DNA of 64,000 bases from Flagellimonas onchidii (GCF_004804315.1 NZ_SRXX01000012.1:94278-158277), one strand, 5' to 3'. Positions 18,927 to 28,229 are shown, numbered from the stretch's first letter. Numbers and translations are program-made. Notes: generated by a model not told the origin, from the letters alone.

Positions 18927-20006
18927 TTAAACTCCGATTGAACCTGATTCGACGGCTTTTCCCAATCCTTTTTTAAGCTTATTGAAAGCCTTTATCGCTA
19001 ACTGTACTTTATTGGTTGGGATGTTGGGAACATTAAGCCCTGCTTTATTGAAAGCTTTAAGGGCAATCCCTTTTTTATTGGTTGGGATTCCAGATTTATA
19101 GAGCATTTTAAGAGCGATTTCTTTTTCATTTGTTGGCAGCCCTGCCACCATTGCAAAAAACTTTTTTGGGTCTTGTCTGAACAGATTTCTATTGCTGAAC
19201 CTCTCGACAAATTTTCTATCATATCCAAAAATGGTATCGAACCTTTTTTCGGCAGCATCGAAAAATTTTTTCCTATGAAAACCCTGCTTTTCATCCTTAC
19301 CGTTCAGATTCGTTGTGTTCTCTTTGAACACTGCACCAGGGGAAAGAATATGTGAATTGGTCACATCTTTTTTGCTCACGATGATATGCACATGAGTTTG
19401 TGCCCCTTCCTTTTTCATTCCTTCAGTAAGTAGCTTTCCGTTAACCTTGTGTGGTGCCCTCTCGATTAAATTGTCAATTTGTTTCTGTATTTTTTTGACG
19501 CTCCCATTAATTTCACCCCGTTCAACTTTGGCAATGTCATTCTTTAGTTTTGCAATCTGTTTTCTATAAGGGGCGTTCTGCTCTATCTTCTTATCAAATC
19601 CCATGTAGGTGCGTTCGTGTTCAATCTTGGCATAGTATTTAATATCACTGGCCGTTATTTCCCTATCACGATGGAACGAAGCGGCATAGTCTTTCATCAA
19701 TTCCCGGACATACTTTCGAAGTAGTGAAGGGTCGTTGTTTATATGTTTCAATTCCTTTGCACTTGGACTGACTGTAAGGGAATAGAATTTAGGTTCCGTT
19801 CTACGAAGTTTTCTTGTATTTCCATCTATTTCAGAAATGACTTTTTCGGGGCTTACCTTGTCATTGTACTGGTCAAAAAAATGCTCCTGAAGCCCTGGGT
19901 GCTTTTCCTCGTTTTCTTTCTCCAGATAATTGACAAAATCGGTTGCGCTTGAGTTATAGGTTTCATTACCCCTTCCGATTTTTTGTGCTGTAATGTTAAT
20001 GTGCAT
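18927..20006 (-). CDS. mobB: Relaxase, MobB/DUF5712 family
   Basis: Nicks oriT and carries the transferred strand. 359 aa. The metal-binding pair is in QTHVHIIVSKKD (His at about 204 and 206). The N-terminus is MHINITAQKIG, with the catalytic Tyr expected in the N-terminal third but not assigned. A coiled, charged insert lies at about 140-180. The C-terminus holds three related copies of IPTNxKxIALKxxxKxG, against two in the second relaxase at 62016. It lies between the coupling protein and the BfmA/BtgA gene with spacings of 16 and 3 nt. The two relaxases are clearly paralogous along their whole length. Confidence 0.87.
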   Translation of the reverse strand: MHINITAQKIGRGNETYNSSATDFVNYLEKENEEKHPGLQEHFFDQYNDKVSPEKVISEIDGNTRKLRRTEPKFYSLTVSPSAKELKHINNDPSLLRKYVRELMKDYAASFHRDREITASDIKYYAKIEHERTYMGFDKKIEQNAPYRKQIAKLKNDIAKVERGEINGSVKKIQKQIDNLIERAPHKVNGKLLTEGMKKEGAQTHVHIIVSKKDVTNSHILSPGAVFKENTTNLNGKDEKQGFHRKKFFDAAEKRFDTIFGYDRKFVERFSNRNLFRQDPKKFFAMVAGLPTNEKEIALKMLYKSGIPTNKKGIALKAFNKAGLNVPNIPTNKVQLAIKAFNKLKKGLGKAVESGSIGV

Positions 20007-20009
20007 AGC

Positions 20010-20570
20010 TTATAAATTTTTAAGTGTTCTTGTGAATTTTTCAAGCTCGGCTTTTGAGATTTCAAGCTTTAAATACTCTTTGCCAAAACTGCTTTTTGCC
20101 ACTGTTACTTTACTGAGGACGTAATCAAAATCATTGGTCATGTTTTCCATCTTTTCGGCCAGTCTTTCATAGCGGATCTTTGGCACGGTGATTTCGATTT
20201 CCTGATTTTGTTCGGGTTTGTTTTCCAATAATTTTTTCTCTTTTCTTATGGGTTTTTCCTCCTTTTCATTTGCTCCAAACAGGGATAACAACATTGCATT
20301 ATTCGGCTTTGTCTGGTTCACTTCTATATCCCGAATGATGGCAATGGTCGCTTCATTTCTTTTAATTGAAGTTTCGGTTCGCTGCCTATTTTTTAATATT
20401 TCTTGGATGATACTTTTGGTAAATTTCTGGGATGGATTGAAACCGTGCCACTCGAAAAAGTCCATAATCGATTCTAAAGTGTCCGTATAAGATTTTGCCA
20501 TTTTCTTTGAAAAGACACGAAATCTAAGCACTGTACTTTTTTTAAACCGTATGGATTTGAACCCGTCCAT
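20010..20570 (-). CDS. BfmA/BtgA-family mobilisation protein
   Basis: A relaxosome accessory protein that binds oriT DNA in this family. 186 aa with an N-terminal ribbon-helix-helix-like stretch (FKSIRFKKSTVLRFRVFSKKM) and the family hallmark MDFFEWHGFNPS. A helical charged middle and a C-terminal region (YVLSKVTVAKSSFGKEYLKLEI) are closely matched in the homologue at 61470. It is the first gene of the mob operon. Palindromes of the type TTGTCACAA lie just upstream, suggesting autoregulation. Confidence 0.85.
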   Translation of the reverse strand: MDGFKSIRFKKSTVLRFRVFSKKMAKSYTDTLESIMDFFEWHGFNPSQKFTKSIIQEILKNRQRTETSIKRNEATIAIIRDIEVNQTKPNNAMLLSLFGANEKEEKPIRKEKKLLENKPEQNQEIEITVPKIRYERLAEKMENMTNDFDYVLSKVTVAKSSFGKEYLKLEISKAELEKFTRTLKNL

Positions 20571-20591
20571 TATTTACTTGTTAACTGGTTT

Positions 20592-20645
20592 TTGTCACAA
20601 TTTTGAGCCCTGTTTACGGGCATTACCAATGGAATTGTCACAATT
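20592..20645. promoter_or_regulatory. Paired palindromes (A)ATTGTCACAAT(T) upstream of the mob operon
   Basis: TTGTCACAA at 20592-20600 and AATTGTCACAATT at 20633-20645 (perfect 6-bp arms around one base). The same 11-mer ATTGTCACAAT lies directly before the ATG of the element 2 homologue (61459-61469). Candidate operators for the BfmA/BtgA protein. Confidence 0.5.
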
Positions 20646-20674
20646 TCAACCTTGTTTTACATTTTTCACTTTTT

Positions 20675-20751
20675 CCATAAACACCTGTGTTTATGGGCTT
20701 TTGCGTAGCAAATCAAATACGTAGCGTCGCTTTAGCGCGCTACCCTCTTGC
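20675..20751. other. Candidate oriT of element 1
   Basis: Two inverted repeats in tandem: CCATAAACAC/GTGTTTATGG (20675-20696, perfect 10-bp arms) and, on the minus strand, GTAGCGCGC/GCGACGCTAC with one bulged A (20721-20743). The minus-strand reading GCAAGAGGGTA..., then TACGTAT, then TTTGCTxCGCAAA and GCCC matches element 2 at 61312-61366 motif for motif. It lies about 100 bp upstream of the mob operon start, the usual place for oriT. Confidence 0.65.
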
Positions 20752-20912
20752 TATTCCTTTTCGAGCTGCAAGCAGCCCGAAAAACAATACTTACAACAAG
20801 TTATATGTACGTGATTGGGTTAAATGAAAAAGACGGTATTTTAAGAAATTGGAAAGATGGATTTTGAGATATTTACAATGCATTGCTTTTTTTGTTGCAC
20901 ATCATTAAAAAG

Positions 20913-20941
20913 AAAAGGACAACTTATTAAGTTGCCCTTTT
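20913..20941 (-). terminator. Intrinsic terminator of radC
   Basis: On the minus strand AAAAGGGCAACTTA pairs with TAAGTTGTCCTTTT (one mismatch), 30 nt after the radC stop. Confidence 0.65.
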
Positions 20942-20970
20942 ACCTGACTTCGACCAATTACCAAAACTTA

Positions 20971-21411
20971 TTATAAAATACAGTTATCTGCAAAACTGTA
21001 ATACTCTCCAAAAGGGGTAATGATGATATGGTCAAGTACCGCTATATCTAACAGCTTAGCCGCTTCTTTAATTCGTTGGGTCAACTGTTTGTCTTGGGTG
21101 CTTGGGTTAAGGTTTCCCGACGGATGATTATGCGCCAAGATAACGTGAACGGATAGCGCTTTGATTACCTTGTAAAACAACACCCTTAAATCTACCAATG
21201 TACCTGTAATCCCACCTCTTGAAATTTCGATGATTTCCTTTACCCTGTTGGCATTGTTGAGCAAGACCAATTTAAATGATTCCTGAGTTTCAATATCATC
21301 AGTTTCCCAATCCTCCCAAAGTACTTCGTAGGCATCCAATGAAGAGGTTATCTGTCGCCCCAGCTTCTGCGTTTTTTTGTTTGTCGATATTTTGCTATTT
21401 TGATGTTTCAT
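20971..21411 (-). CDS. radC: RadC-family JAB-domain protein
   Basis: Mobile-element RadC homologue with a JAMM metalloprotease-like site: E44, H94-x-H96 in AHNHPSG, and D107. It lacks the N-terminal HhH domain of chromosomal RadC, as is usual for ICE copies of 140-160 aa. The function is uncertain despite the historic DNA-repair name. It lies between oriT and ssb, each on the minus strand but separated by a terminator. Confidence 0.88.
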   Translation of the reverse strand: MKHQNSKISTNKKTQKLGRQITSSLDAYEVLWEDWETDDIETQESFKLVLLNNANRVKEIIEISRGGITGTLVDLRVLFYKVIKALSVHVILAHNHPSGNLNPSTQDKQLTQRIKEAAKLLDIAVLDHIIITPFGEYYSFADNCIL

Positions 21412-21443
21412 TAAGAAAAATTTTTAGCATTTAGACTAATGAA

Positions 21444-21478
21444 AAAGAGGGCAAGGCGTAACGTGGCGTGCCCTCTTT
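21444..21478 (-). terminator. Intrinsic terminator of ssb
   Basis: AAAGAGGGCA pairs with TGCCCTCTTT across a 15-nt loop, followed on the minus strand by TTTTTC. It lies just after the ssb stop codon. Confidence 0.7.
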
Positions 21479-21488
21479 ATTTTCAAAG

Positions 21489-22004
21489 TCACACTGTTTT
21501 AAGCTGCGCGTTGTCCTTCCTTTTTACTATTACTTCTAGTTCTCCGCTGTGGCTTTTTTTCCCTTTGGGTTCGTCTTTGTTTTCTTGGGTGGTGGTTTCC
21601 ACCAAAATATTATCCTGCTCTTTTCCCTCTTCCGTCTGTGCTGGAATTTCGTTTATAGTGGTACTTTCACTTTTAGAACCCAACAATAAAACCTCACTTG
21701 CTACAATTTCGGTGACGTAGCATTTAACACCCATTTCATTAGTGTAGCTTCTTGAGATAAGTTTGCCCTCAATGGCAATTTCTTTACCCTTATGGGTGTA
21801 CTGCTCAATAATATCCGCCTTTTTGTCCCATGCAACTACAAAATGCCATTGTGTAGATTGCACCTTTTCGTCCTGTGCATTTCTGTAATACTCATTTGTC
21901 GCCATTGAAAAACGAGCTACTTTGATACCGTTTTCAAGGTTCATAATTTTTGGGTCGTTCCCAATGTTTCCGATTAACTGTACTTTGTTTCTTAATGTAC
22001 TCAT
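21489..22004 (-). CDS. ssb: Single-stranded DNA-binding protein of the element
   Basis: Protects transferred single strands. OB-fold residues 1-110 (LRNKVQLIGNIGNDPKI, TQWHFVVAWDKKADI, GKEIAIEGKLISRSY) are typical. The tail (about 115-171) is acidic-polar but ends KRKDNAQLKTV, so the usual acidic DDxPF tip that binds SSB partner proteins is missing. Either the tail is divergent or the protein does not recruit the host partners. Confidence 0.9.
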   Translation of the reverse strand: MSTLRNKVQLIGNIGNDPKIMNLENGIKVARFSMATNEYYRNAQDEKVQSTQWHFVVAWDKKADIIEQYTHKGKEIAIEGKLISRSYTNEMGVKCYVTEIVASEVLLLGSKSESTTINEIPAQTEEGKEQDNILVETTTQENKDEPKGKKSHSGELEVIVKRKDNAQLKTV

Positions 22005-22909
22005 GACTTAAAAATTTAAAAGATTAATATTAGATTTTGCCTTATCCAAAAGGCTTTTAAAAATTGATTTACTAATTATAATTTGATGTGCTTTTGTTCC
22101 CTGTTCTTTTAACTTTTGCATGGCTTCTGATTTACGGGTTTTGCAAAATTTCATCTTATTTGTTCTTTTTTATTAGATGTAATCCAAGTTTCATTTAAGG
22201 GGGTGTTTGTTTGATTCTTGCGTGCGTAGCACAATAAACAATGTGGGTTTTGTCAAGACTTTTAAGAGAAAATCGGGAGTGTTTGCGACGTAGAAAAATC
22301 CTTGGATTTTCAAGGAAGTAGAAACCCTATTTTTTATTAAAACTTGCCGGTGGTCTTGACAAGTTCCATAAGGGAGTTAGAAATTCTTTTAAACTCATTT
22401 GGCGACGTGAGTGTACGGAAAGTTAAGCTCACTAGACTGATGTGGTTAAACTAGAATTGCTTATTCCATGCCTATTTTTCGCTTGCGCCGAAAAATAATA
22501 AAGGCATTTTTTATTATCAGACCCCTTAAATGTATAAGTCAAAGTTTTGATTTTTAGAAATTATAAAGCAAAATCCAAAGAGGTTTTTTGCCGATAATTA
22601 CGTTAAGAAAATCAGAAGTTTGACGCTTCCTATTAAAACATCTAATTTTCAAAGCCTTTTATTTTTGAAAAGGGAAACACCAGTTTTAGGGTACTGGAGA
22701 AACCTTTTTTGAAATTGACTTTATGCAATTGCTTAGACTGATTTGAAAAGTTTTTTGTCCAATTTTTCCTAGGCAGGAAAACGCTTTTTCAAAGAGTTTA
22801 TCGGATAATTTGTGAAGTCATGGCATTACCATGTGACAATTATAATTTGTATTTGTTTTGTTGAAAATTCAATTTCAGTTTCGGCAATATGTAGTCCATG
22901 GGGACATAC
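22005..22909. other. Long non-coding region between ssb and the IS3 remnant
   Basis: About 900 bp without a supported ORF on either strand. A 9-bp inverted repeat TGTCAAGAC (22251-22259) / GTCTTGACA (22353-22361) encloses about 93 nt, and a local CCTTGGATTTTCAAGG-like inverted repeat lies near 22300. No clear RNA family was recognised. Confidence 0.5.
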
Positions 22910-23248
22910 TTTTCTATAAAACCTAAACCGTCCAAAAGTCTTTTTGAAGCCTTCCATAAAAACAAGAGATTGGAAATCATGTTCATACAACCGGAAAGCC
23001 CTTGAAATGTATTCATGGAACGGTTGAACAGGCATTATCGTGAGGGCGTACCTGATGTATATTGGTTCAATGACCTGCACCAAATAAGAAGATAGACCAA
23101 AAAATGGTTGAAAGATTACAATATAGAGAACCCGCACTCGGCACTGAGGTACATGCCACCGAGGGAATACAGAAACCACTTCGGAGAAGAATTCTTTCCC
23201 GAAACAAACATTATTAATCAAAAATTGTTGAATTTAGAGCTGTCCTAA
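22910..23248 (+). pseudogene. Remnant of an IS3-family transposase (OrfB C-terminal part)
   Basis: One frame on the plus strand reads through IMFIQPESP, MERLNRHYREGVPDVYWFND, TKKWLKDYNIENPHSAL and MPPREYRNHF, matching the end of the IS3 DDE integrase core (FIQPGKP...NGxxERFNR...Y.F.....NxxRPHxSLGxxxPxxY). Two in-frame stops (after ESP and after QIRR) and the absence of upstream domains show it is dead. The glutamate of the DDE triad corresponds to the E in MERLNR. No terminal repeats were found. Confidence 0.75.
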
Positions 23249-23338
23249 AAAGCATATGATTTCAGAAAGGGTAAGGCTACAGCACTATTAGGAAAAACAA
23301 GAATACCAGGAAGATATTATTTTCTTGTTTATTAATTT

Positions 23339-26300
23339 ATGAATTCAATTGCATTCGTTGATACAGAAATTGAGCCGAAAAGCCAAAAGATCCTTGACAT
23401 CGGAAGTGTCAAGGGAGATGGCAGTTCCTTCCATAAAACTTCCATAGCTGAGTTCAAACAATTTCTCAACGGAACCCAGTTCGTATGTGGGCACAATATT
23501 TTTAATCACGATATAAAGTATATTGGCAAATCCCTGAACGAGGCTGGAATAGACCCATCCAATGTAATTGACACGCTTTATCTTTCCCCTCTTCTGTTTC
23601 CGACTAAACCATACCATAGATTAATTAAGGATGACAAGTTACAATCGGAGGATCTGAACAATCCCCTGAACGACTCCATCAAAGCAAAAGATCTGTTCCA
23701 TGATGAAGTCGCCGCCTTTAAGCAAACCGACAAGACCTTTCAACAAATTCTTTTTTTATTACTGAACCCCCATAGGGAATTCCATTCATTTTTTCATTTC
23801 ATCGGTTATACGAGCGACAATCTGAACATAGAAGGTCTGATCCAGAATAAGTTTGGAAAGGAAATCTGTGAGGGTGTGGACTTGAAAAAACTGGTTTCGG
23901 AGCATCCTATTGAACTGGCCTATGCCCTATCACTGATAAACTCATTCATCCAACATAAAAAGGTAAGGTCAATTACACCTCCCTGGGTATTGAAGAACTA
24001 TCCTGACGTTGAGCGTATCATGTTCCTTTTAAGGAACAAACCTTGTATTACTGGGTGCCCTTATTGTAACAGTGCATTGGATATACACAAGGGGCTAAAG
24101 CGGTTCTTTGGTTTTGGTTCTTATAGAACTTATGGCGGTGAACCATTACAGGAAAAAGCTGTAAAGGCCGCCGTAAACAATAAATCCATTCTTGCGGTCT
24201 TTCCAACTGGAGGAGGAAAATCCGTTACTTTTCAAGTACCTGCACTGATGAGCGGTGAAAACTCCAAGGGATTGACCATTGTTATCTCCCCTTTGCAATC
24301 CCTGATGAAGGACCAAGTGGATAACCTTGAAAAGAACGGTATTACGGAGGCCGTAACCATAAATGGCATGCTTGACCCTATCGAAAGGGCTAAATCCTTT
24401 GAACGGGTTGAAGACGGTTCCTCATCCATTCTTTATATTTCTCCTGAATCCTTGCGCTCAAAGACCATAGAACGGTTAATTCTGGGAAGGAAAATAGTCC
24501 GTTTTGTCGTTGATGAAGCGCATTGTTTTTCATCCTGGGGACAGGATTTCAGGGTGGATTACCTATACATTGGAGATTTTATCAAAATGATCCAGGAAAA
24601 GAAAAATCTTTTGGATGGCATACCTGTTTCCTGTTTTACCGCCACCGCAAAACAAAAAGTGATCGAGGACATCCGGGATTATTTTCGGGAAAAGCTTTCA
24701 CTTGAGTTGGAAGTGTTCGCTTCCAGGACATCGCGAACCAATCTTCAGTACATGGTCCTTGAAAAGGCCGACGAGGAAGAAAAATACCAAACGGTGAGGG
24801 ATTTGATCGAGACGAAAAATTGTCCGACCATTATCTATGTTTCAAGGACCAGAAAGGCCTATTTGCTTGCGGAACGCTTGACCGAAGATGGTTTTAATGC
24901 AAGACCGTACCATGGCAAAATGGACATACAGGAGAAAACCACTAACCAAAACGCATTCATTTCCGGGGAAGTCCCAATAATGGTCGCAACATCGGCCTTC
25001 GGCATGGGAGTTGACAAAAAGGATATTGGATTGGTGGTCCATTATGAAATATCCGATTCCCTTGAAAACTATATCCAAGAAGCTGGAAGGGCCGGAAGGG
25101 ACGAAAATATTGTTGCGGATTGCTATGTGTTGTTCAATGAGGAGGACTTGGGCAAACACTTCGTCCTTTTGAACCAGACCAAGCTCTCCATCAAGGAAAT
25201 CCAACAGGTTTGGAAGGCCATCAAGGAAATCACAAGATTTCGGTCAACGGTCTCCAATTCTGCCCTTGAAATAGCGCGGAAAGCCGGCTGGGATGACAAT
25301 GTACTGCAAATTGAGACAAGGGTTACGACTGCCATAGCGGCGTTGGAAAATGCAGGGTACCTGAAACGGGGACAGAATATGCCCAGGGTCTTTGCCAATA
25401 GTATCCTCTCCAAGAGCGCCCAAGAGGCTATCGATAAAATCAATGCTTCTAACAGATTTGAAGGAAAGCAAAAGGAAAAAGGTATCCGGATTATAAAAAA
25501 GCTCCTTTCAAGTAAAAGCAGAAAACAATCAAATGAGGAAACCGCTGAGTCAAGGGTCGATTACATCAGTGACCATTTGGGAATTGCCAAGGAAGAAGTG
25601 ATAAACATTGTCACCCTGCTTCGTGAGGAAAATATCCTGGCAGATGCAAAAGACCTGACCGCTTTTATAAGAAAAAGGGAAAACAAGAACCGCTCCCTTA
25701 GAACAGTGGACCAGTTTAACAAATTGGAAAGGTTTCTACTTCCCTTGATTGAAGAACAGGAAAAGATCCTCCACATAAAAGAAATGAATGAGGAGGCTGA
25801 AGAAAATGGATGTATTGATGCTTCACCCAGTAAGATTAAGACGATTATCAACTTTTGGGCCATTAAAAACTGGGTAAAACGGAAAAATCTGACCTATTCA
25901 AAGAACCATGTCACAATGTTTTCCCTCCACTCGAAGGAAGTATTACAGGAAAAATTGGAAAAGCGTCATGAATTGGCAAGGTTCTTTATCGAGTTTCTTT
26001 ATGAAAAAACGAATTTGAACTTGCCCACTGTAGAGACAGGAAAAGAAGAAATAATGGTTGAGTTCTCCGTGCATGAATTGAAAGATGGTTTTGAAAGATC
26101 CATTTCAAGCTTCGGGAAGAAAGTATCCATTGAAGAGGTTGAAGATGCCCTATTTTACTTATCCCGCATTGGTGCGATAAAGATTGAGGGGGGCTTTCTT
26201 GTTGTCTATAACCGACTGACCATTGAAAGGATTGAACAGGACAACTATAAGCGATATACCAAAGATGATTACCAACAACTCAACCAGTTTTACGAAAACA

Positions 26301-28165
26301 AGATACAGCAAATCCACATTGTTGGGGAATATGCCAAGAAAATGATAGAGGATTATCGGGACGCCCTTCAGTTTGTAGAGGATTATTTCCAATTGAACTA
26401 TAGCTCTTTCCTAAAAAGATATTTTCCGGGCAGTAAGGTTGACGAACTCAAGCTGAAAATGACCCCTGGAAAGTTCAGGCAACTTTTTGGGGAGCTGTCC
26501 CCGACCCAATTGAAAATCATAAAGGACAATGAAACGCAATATATGGTTGTGGCCGCTGGCCCCGGCAGTGGAAAAACAAAGGTGTTGGTGCATAAATTGG
26601 CATCCCTACTCCTTATGGAAGATGTAAGGCATGAACAATTACTCATGGTCACTTTTTCGAGGGCAGCTGCCACAGAGTTCAAAAAGAGATTACAGAAGCT
26701 GATAGGCGGTTCAACTCATTACATAGATATAAAGACTTTCCATTCTTACTGCTTTGACCTTTTGGGAAAAATAGGGAATCTTGAAAAGTCCTGCGAAATT
26801 TTGAAAAAGGCCATCGAGAAAATCAATAACAACGAAGTAGAGCCCAGTCGGATCACAAAGACCGTTCTGGTAATCGACGAGGCTCAGGACATGGATGAGG
26901 ACGAGTTCAATCTTGTAAAGACCCTAATGGAACGCAATGAGGATATGAGGGTGATTGCGGTTGGAGATGACGACCAGAATATCTATGAGTTCAGGGGAGC
27001 GAGTGCAAAATACCTAGAAGAGTTCATACAGGTAAACAGGGCCATCAAGCATGAACTCATCGAAAACTTCAGAAGCAAAAACAACTTGGTCGATTTTACC
27101 AACCAGTTCGTGAAATTGATTCGTCACCGATTGAAAAGCACCCCGATCATTGCAAAGCAAACAGATAATGGAAACATAAAAGTGATCCACTACCAAAGTG
27201 AGAACCTCATAAGCCCTCTTGTAAATGATGTTTGTGGTACGGGACTTAAGGGAACCACCTGTGTACTTGCCAAAACGAATGACGAAGCATTGCAACTTAC
27301 TGGACTGCTTTTAAAAAATGGAATGCAGGCAAAATTGATTCAGTCTAATGACGGCTTCAGTTTATATGATCTAGTGGAAATCAGGTTCTTCCTAAGCTAT
27401 TTGGATTTGGGGGATGATGTGTTTATCATCACGGATGATAAATGGGAAAACGCCAAACGTAATCTCAGGGATAAATTTCGAAACAGTACAAAACTGGACA
27501 TCTGCAATAACATCATAGGGGATTTTGAGGAGACCAACCCAAAAAAGAAGTACAAATCCGACCTTGAGGTTTTCATCAATGAATCCAAGCTGGAGGATTT
27601 CTACAACCAGAATGGGGAGACTATTTTCGTTTCGACTATCCATAAGGCCAAGGGCAGGGAATTTGACAATGTATTCTTGATGCTCGACAATTTCAAGCTA
27701 ATGACCGAAGAAAAAAAGCGCCAACTCTACGTTGCAATGACCAGGGCCAAACGAAACCTAAACATCCATCTTAATGGAAGTTACCTTGACCATATTAGCA
27801 CCGATAATTTGGTAAGGCTGGAAGACAGGACCATTCATGTGCCGCCAAAAGAAATGGCAATGCACTTAACGTATAGGGATATATGGCTTGATTACTTCAT
27901 AACCAGGCAGCACTTGGTTTCCCAATTGACAAGTGGAGATAAATTGATTTTTAATGGGGACGGATGCTTGAATTCCAACGGGCAATCCGTTTTGAAGTTT
28001 TCACAGCAATTTATAAGGCAGATGCGGTTAATGGAAGAGCGGGGCTATAAACCGAAGATTGTTAAAGTGAACTTTATCGTTTATTGGCTTAAAGCGGAAA
28101 CACAGGAGGAGGTCAGGATTGTAATCCCGGAGGTATACTTTATTAAGGAATCGAATACAACCTAG
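23339..28165 (+). CDS. Giant fusion: DnaQ-like exonuclease, RecQ helicase and UvrD/Rep helicase
   Basis: 1608 aa with three nucleic-acid engines. Residues 1-130: DEDD exonuclease-like start FVDTEIEP (D8, E10) and CGHNIFNHD. A Cys cluster CITGCPYC lies near 235-242. RecQ: PTGGGKS (about 290), DEAH (about 392), FTATAKQK, then QEAGRAGRDE and an RQC/winged-helix region to about 700. A helical linker runs to about 1060. UvrD: GPGSGKT (about 1073), IDEAQDMDEDEF (about 1180), GDDDQNIYEFRGAS and TIHKAKGREFDNV (about 1432). It is a single intact ORF with its own terminator. Its role could be element maintenance, DNA processing after transfer, or defence; the sequence does not decide. Confidence 0.88.
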   Translation: MNSIAFVDTEIEPKSQKILDIGSVKGDGSSFHKTSIAEFKQFLNGTQFVCGHNIFNHDIKYIGKSLNEAGIDPSNVIDTLYLSPLLFPTKPYHRLIKDDKLQSEDLNNPLNDSIKAKDLFHDEVAAFKQTDKTFQQILFLLLNPHREFHSFFHFIGYTSDNLNIEGLIQNKFGKEICEGVDLKKLVSEHPIELAYALSLINSFIQHKKVRSITPPWVLKNYPDVERIMFLLRNKPCITGCPYCNSALDIHKGLKRFFGFGSYRTYGGEPLQEKAVKAAVNNKSILAVFPTGGGKSVTFQVPALMSGENSKGLTIVISPLQSLMKDQVDNLEKNGITEAVTINGMLDPIERAKSFERVEDGSSSILYISPESLRSKTIERLILGRKIVRFVVDEAHCFSSWGQDFRVDYLYIGDFIKMIQEKKNLLDGIPVSCFTATAKQKVIEDIRDYFREKLSLELEVFASRTSRTNLQYMVLEKADEEEKYQTVRDLIETKNCPTIIYVSRTRKAYLLAERLTEDGFNARPYHGKMDIQEKTTNQNAFISGEVPIMVATSAFGMGVDKKDIGLVVHYEISDSLENYIQEAGRAGRDENIVADCYVLFNEEDLGKHFVLLNQTKLSIKEIQQVWKAIKEITRFRSTVSNSALEIARKAGWDDNVLQIETRVTTAIAALENAGYLKRGQNMPRVFANSILSKSAQEAIDKINASNRFEGKQKEKGIRIIKKLLSSKSRKQSNEETAESRVDYISDHLGIAKEEVINIVTLLREENILADAKDLTAFIRKRENKNRSLRTVDQFNKLERFLLPLIEEQEKILHIKEMNEEAEENGCIDASPSKIKTIINFWAIKNWVKRKNLTYSKNHVTMFSLHSKEVLQEKLEKRHELARFFIEFLYEKTNLNLPTVETGKEEIMVEFSVHELKDGFERSISSFGKKVSIEEVEDALFYLSRIGAIKIEGGFLVVYNRLTIERIEQDNYKRYTKDDYQQLNQFYENKIQQIHIVGEYAKKMIEDYRDALQFVEDYFQLNYSSFLKRYFPGSKVDELKLKMTPGKFRQLFGELSPTQLKIIKDNETQYMVVAAGPGSGKTKVLVHKLASLLLMEDVRHEQLLMVTFSRAAATEFKKRLQKLIGGSTHYIDIKTFHSYCFDLLGKIGNLEKSCEILKKAIEKINNNEVEPSRITKTVLVIDEAQDMDEDEFNLVKTLMERNEDMRVIAVGDDDQNIYEFRGASAKYLEEFIQVNRAIKHELIENFRSKNNLVDFTNQFVKLIRHRLKSTPIIAKQTDNGNIKVIHYQSENLISPLVNDVCGTGLKGTTCVLAKTNDEALQLTGLLLKNGMQAKLIQSNDGFSLYDLVEIRFFLSYLDLGDDVFIITDDKWENAKRNLRDKFRNSTKLDICNNIIGDFEETNPKKKYKSDLEVFINESKLEDFYNQNGETIFVSTIHKAKGREFDNVFLMLDNFKLMTEEKKRQLYVAMTRAKRNLNIHLNGSYLDHISTDNLVRLEDRTIHVPPKEMAMHLTYRDIWLDYFITRQHLVSQLTSGDKLIFNGDGCLNSNGQSVLKFSQQFIRQMRLMEERGYKPKIVKVNFIVYWLKAETQEEVRIVIPEVYFIKESNTT

Positions 28166-28202
28166 GCAAAAAAAACTTTTTGATTTCAGATCGAACAAAA
28201 AT

Positions 28203-28229
28203 AGCCATCGATAATTCGGATGGTTTTTT
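28203..28229 (+). terminator. Intrinsic terminator of the RecQ-UvrD fusion gene
   Basis: CCATC pairs with GGATGG around a short loop and is followed by six T residues, about 40 nt after the stop. Confidence 0.6.

Noticed and set aside
22826..23221. Open frame of 131 codons on the minus strand
   Set aside because: It is the antisense shadow of the IS3 transposase remnant; the plus-strand reading matches the DDE core, while the minus product has no coding features.
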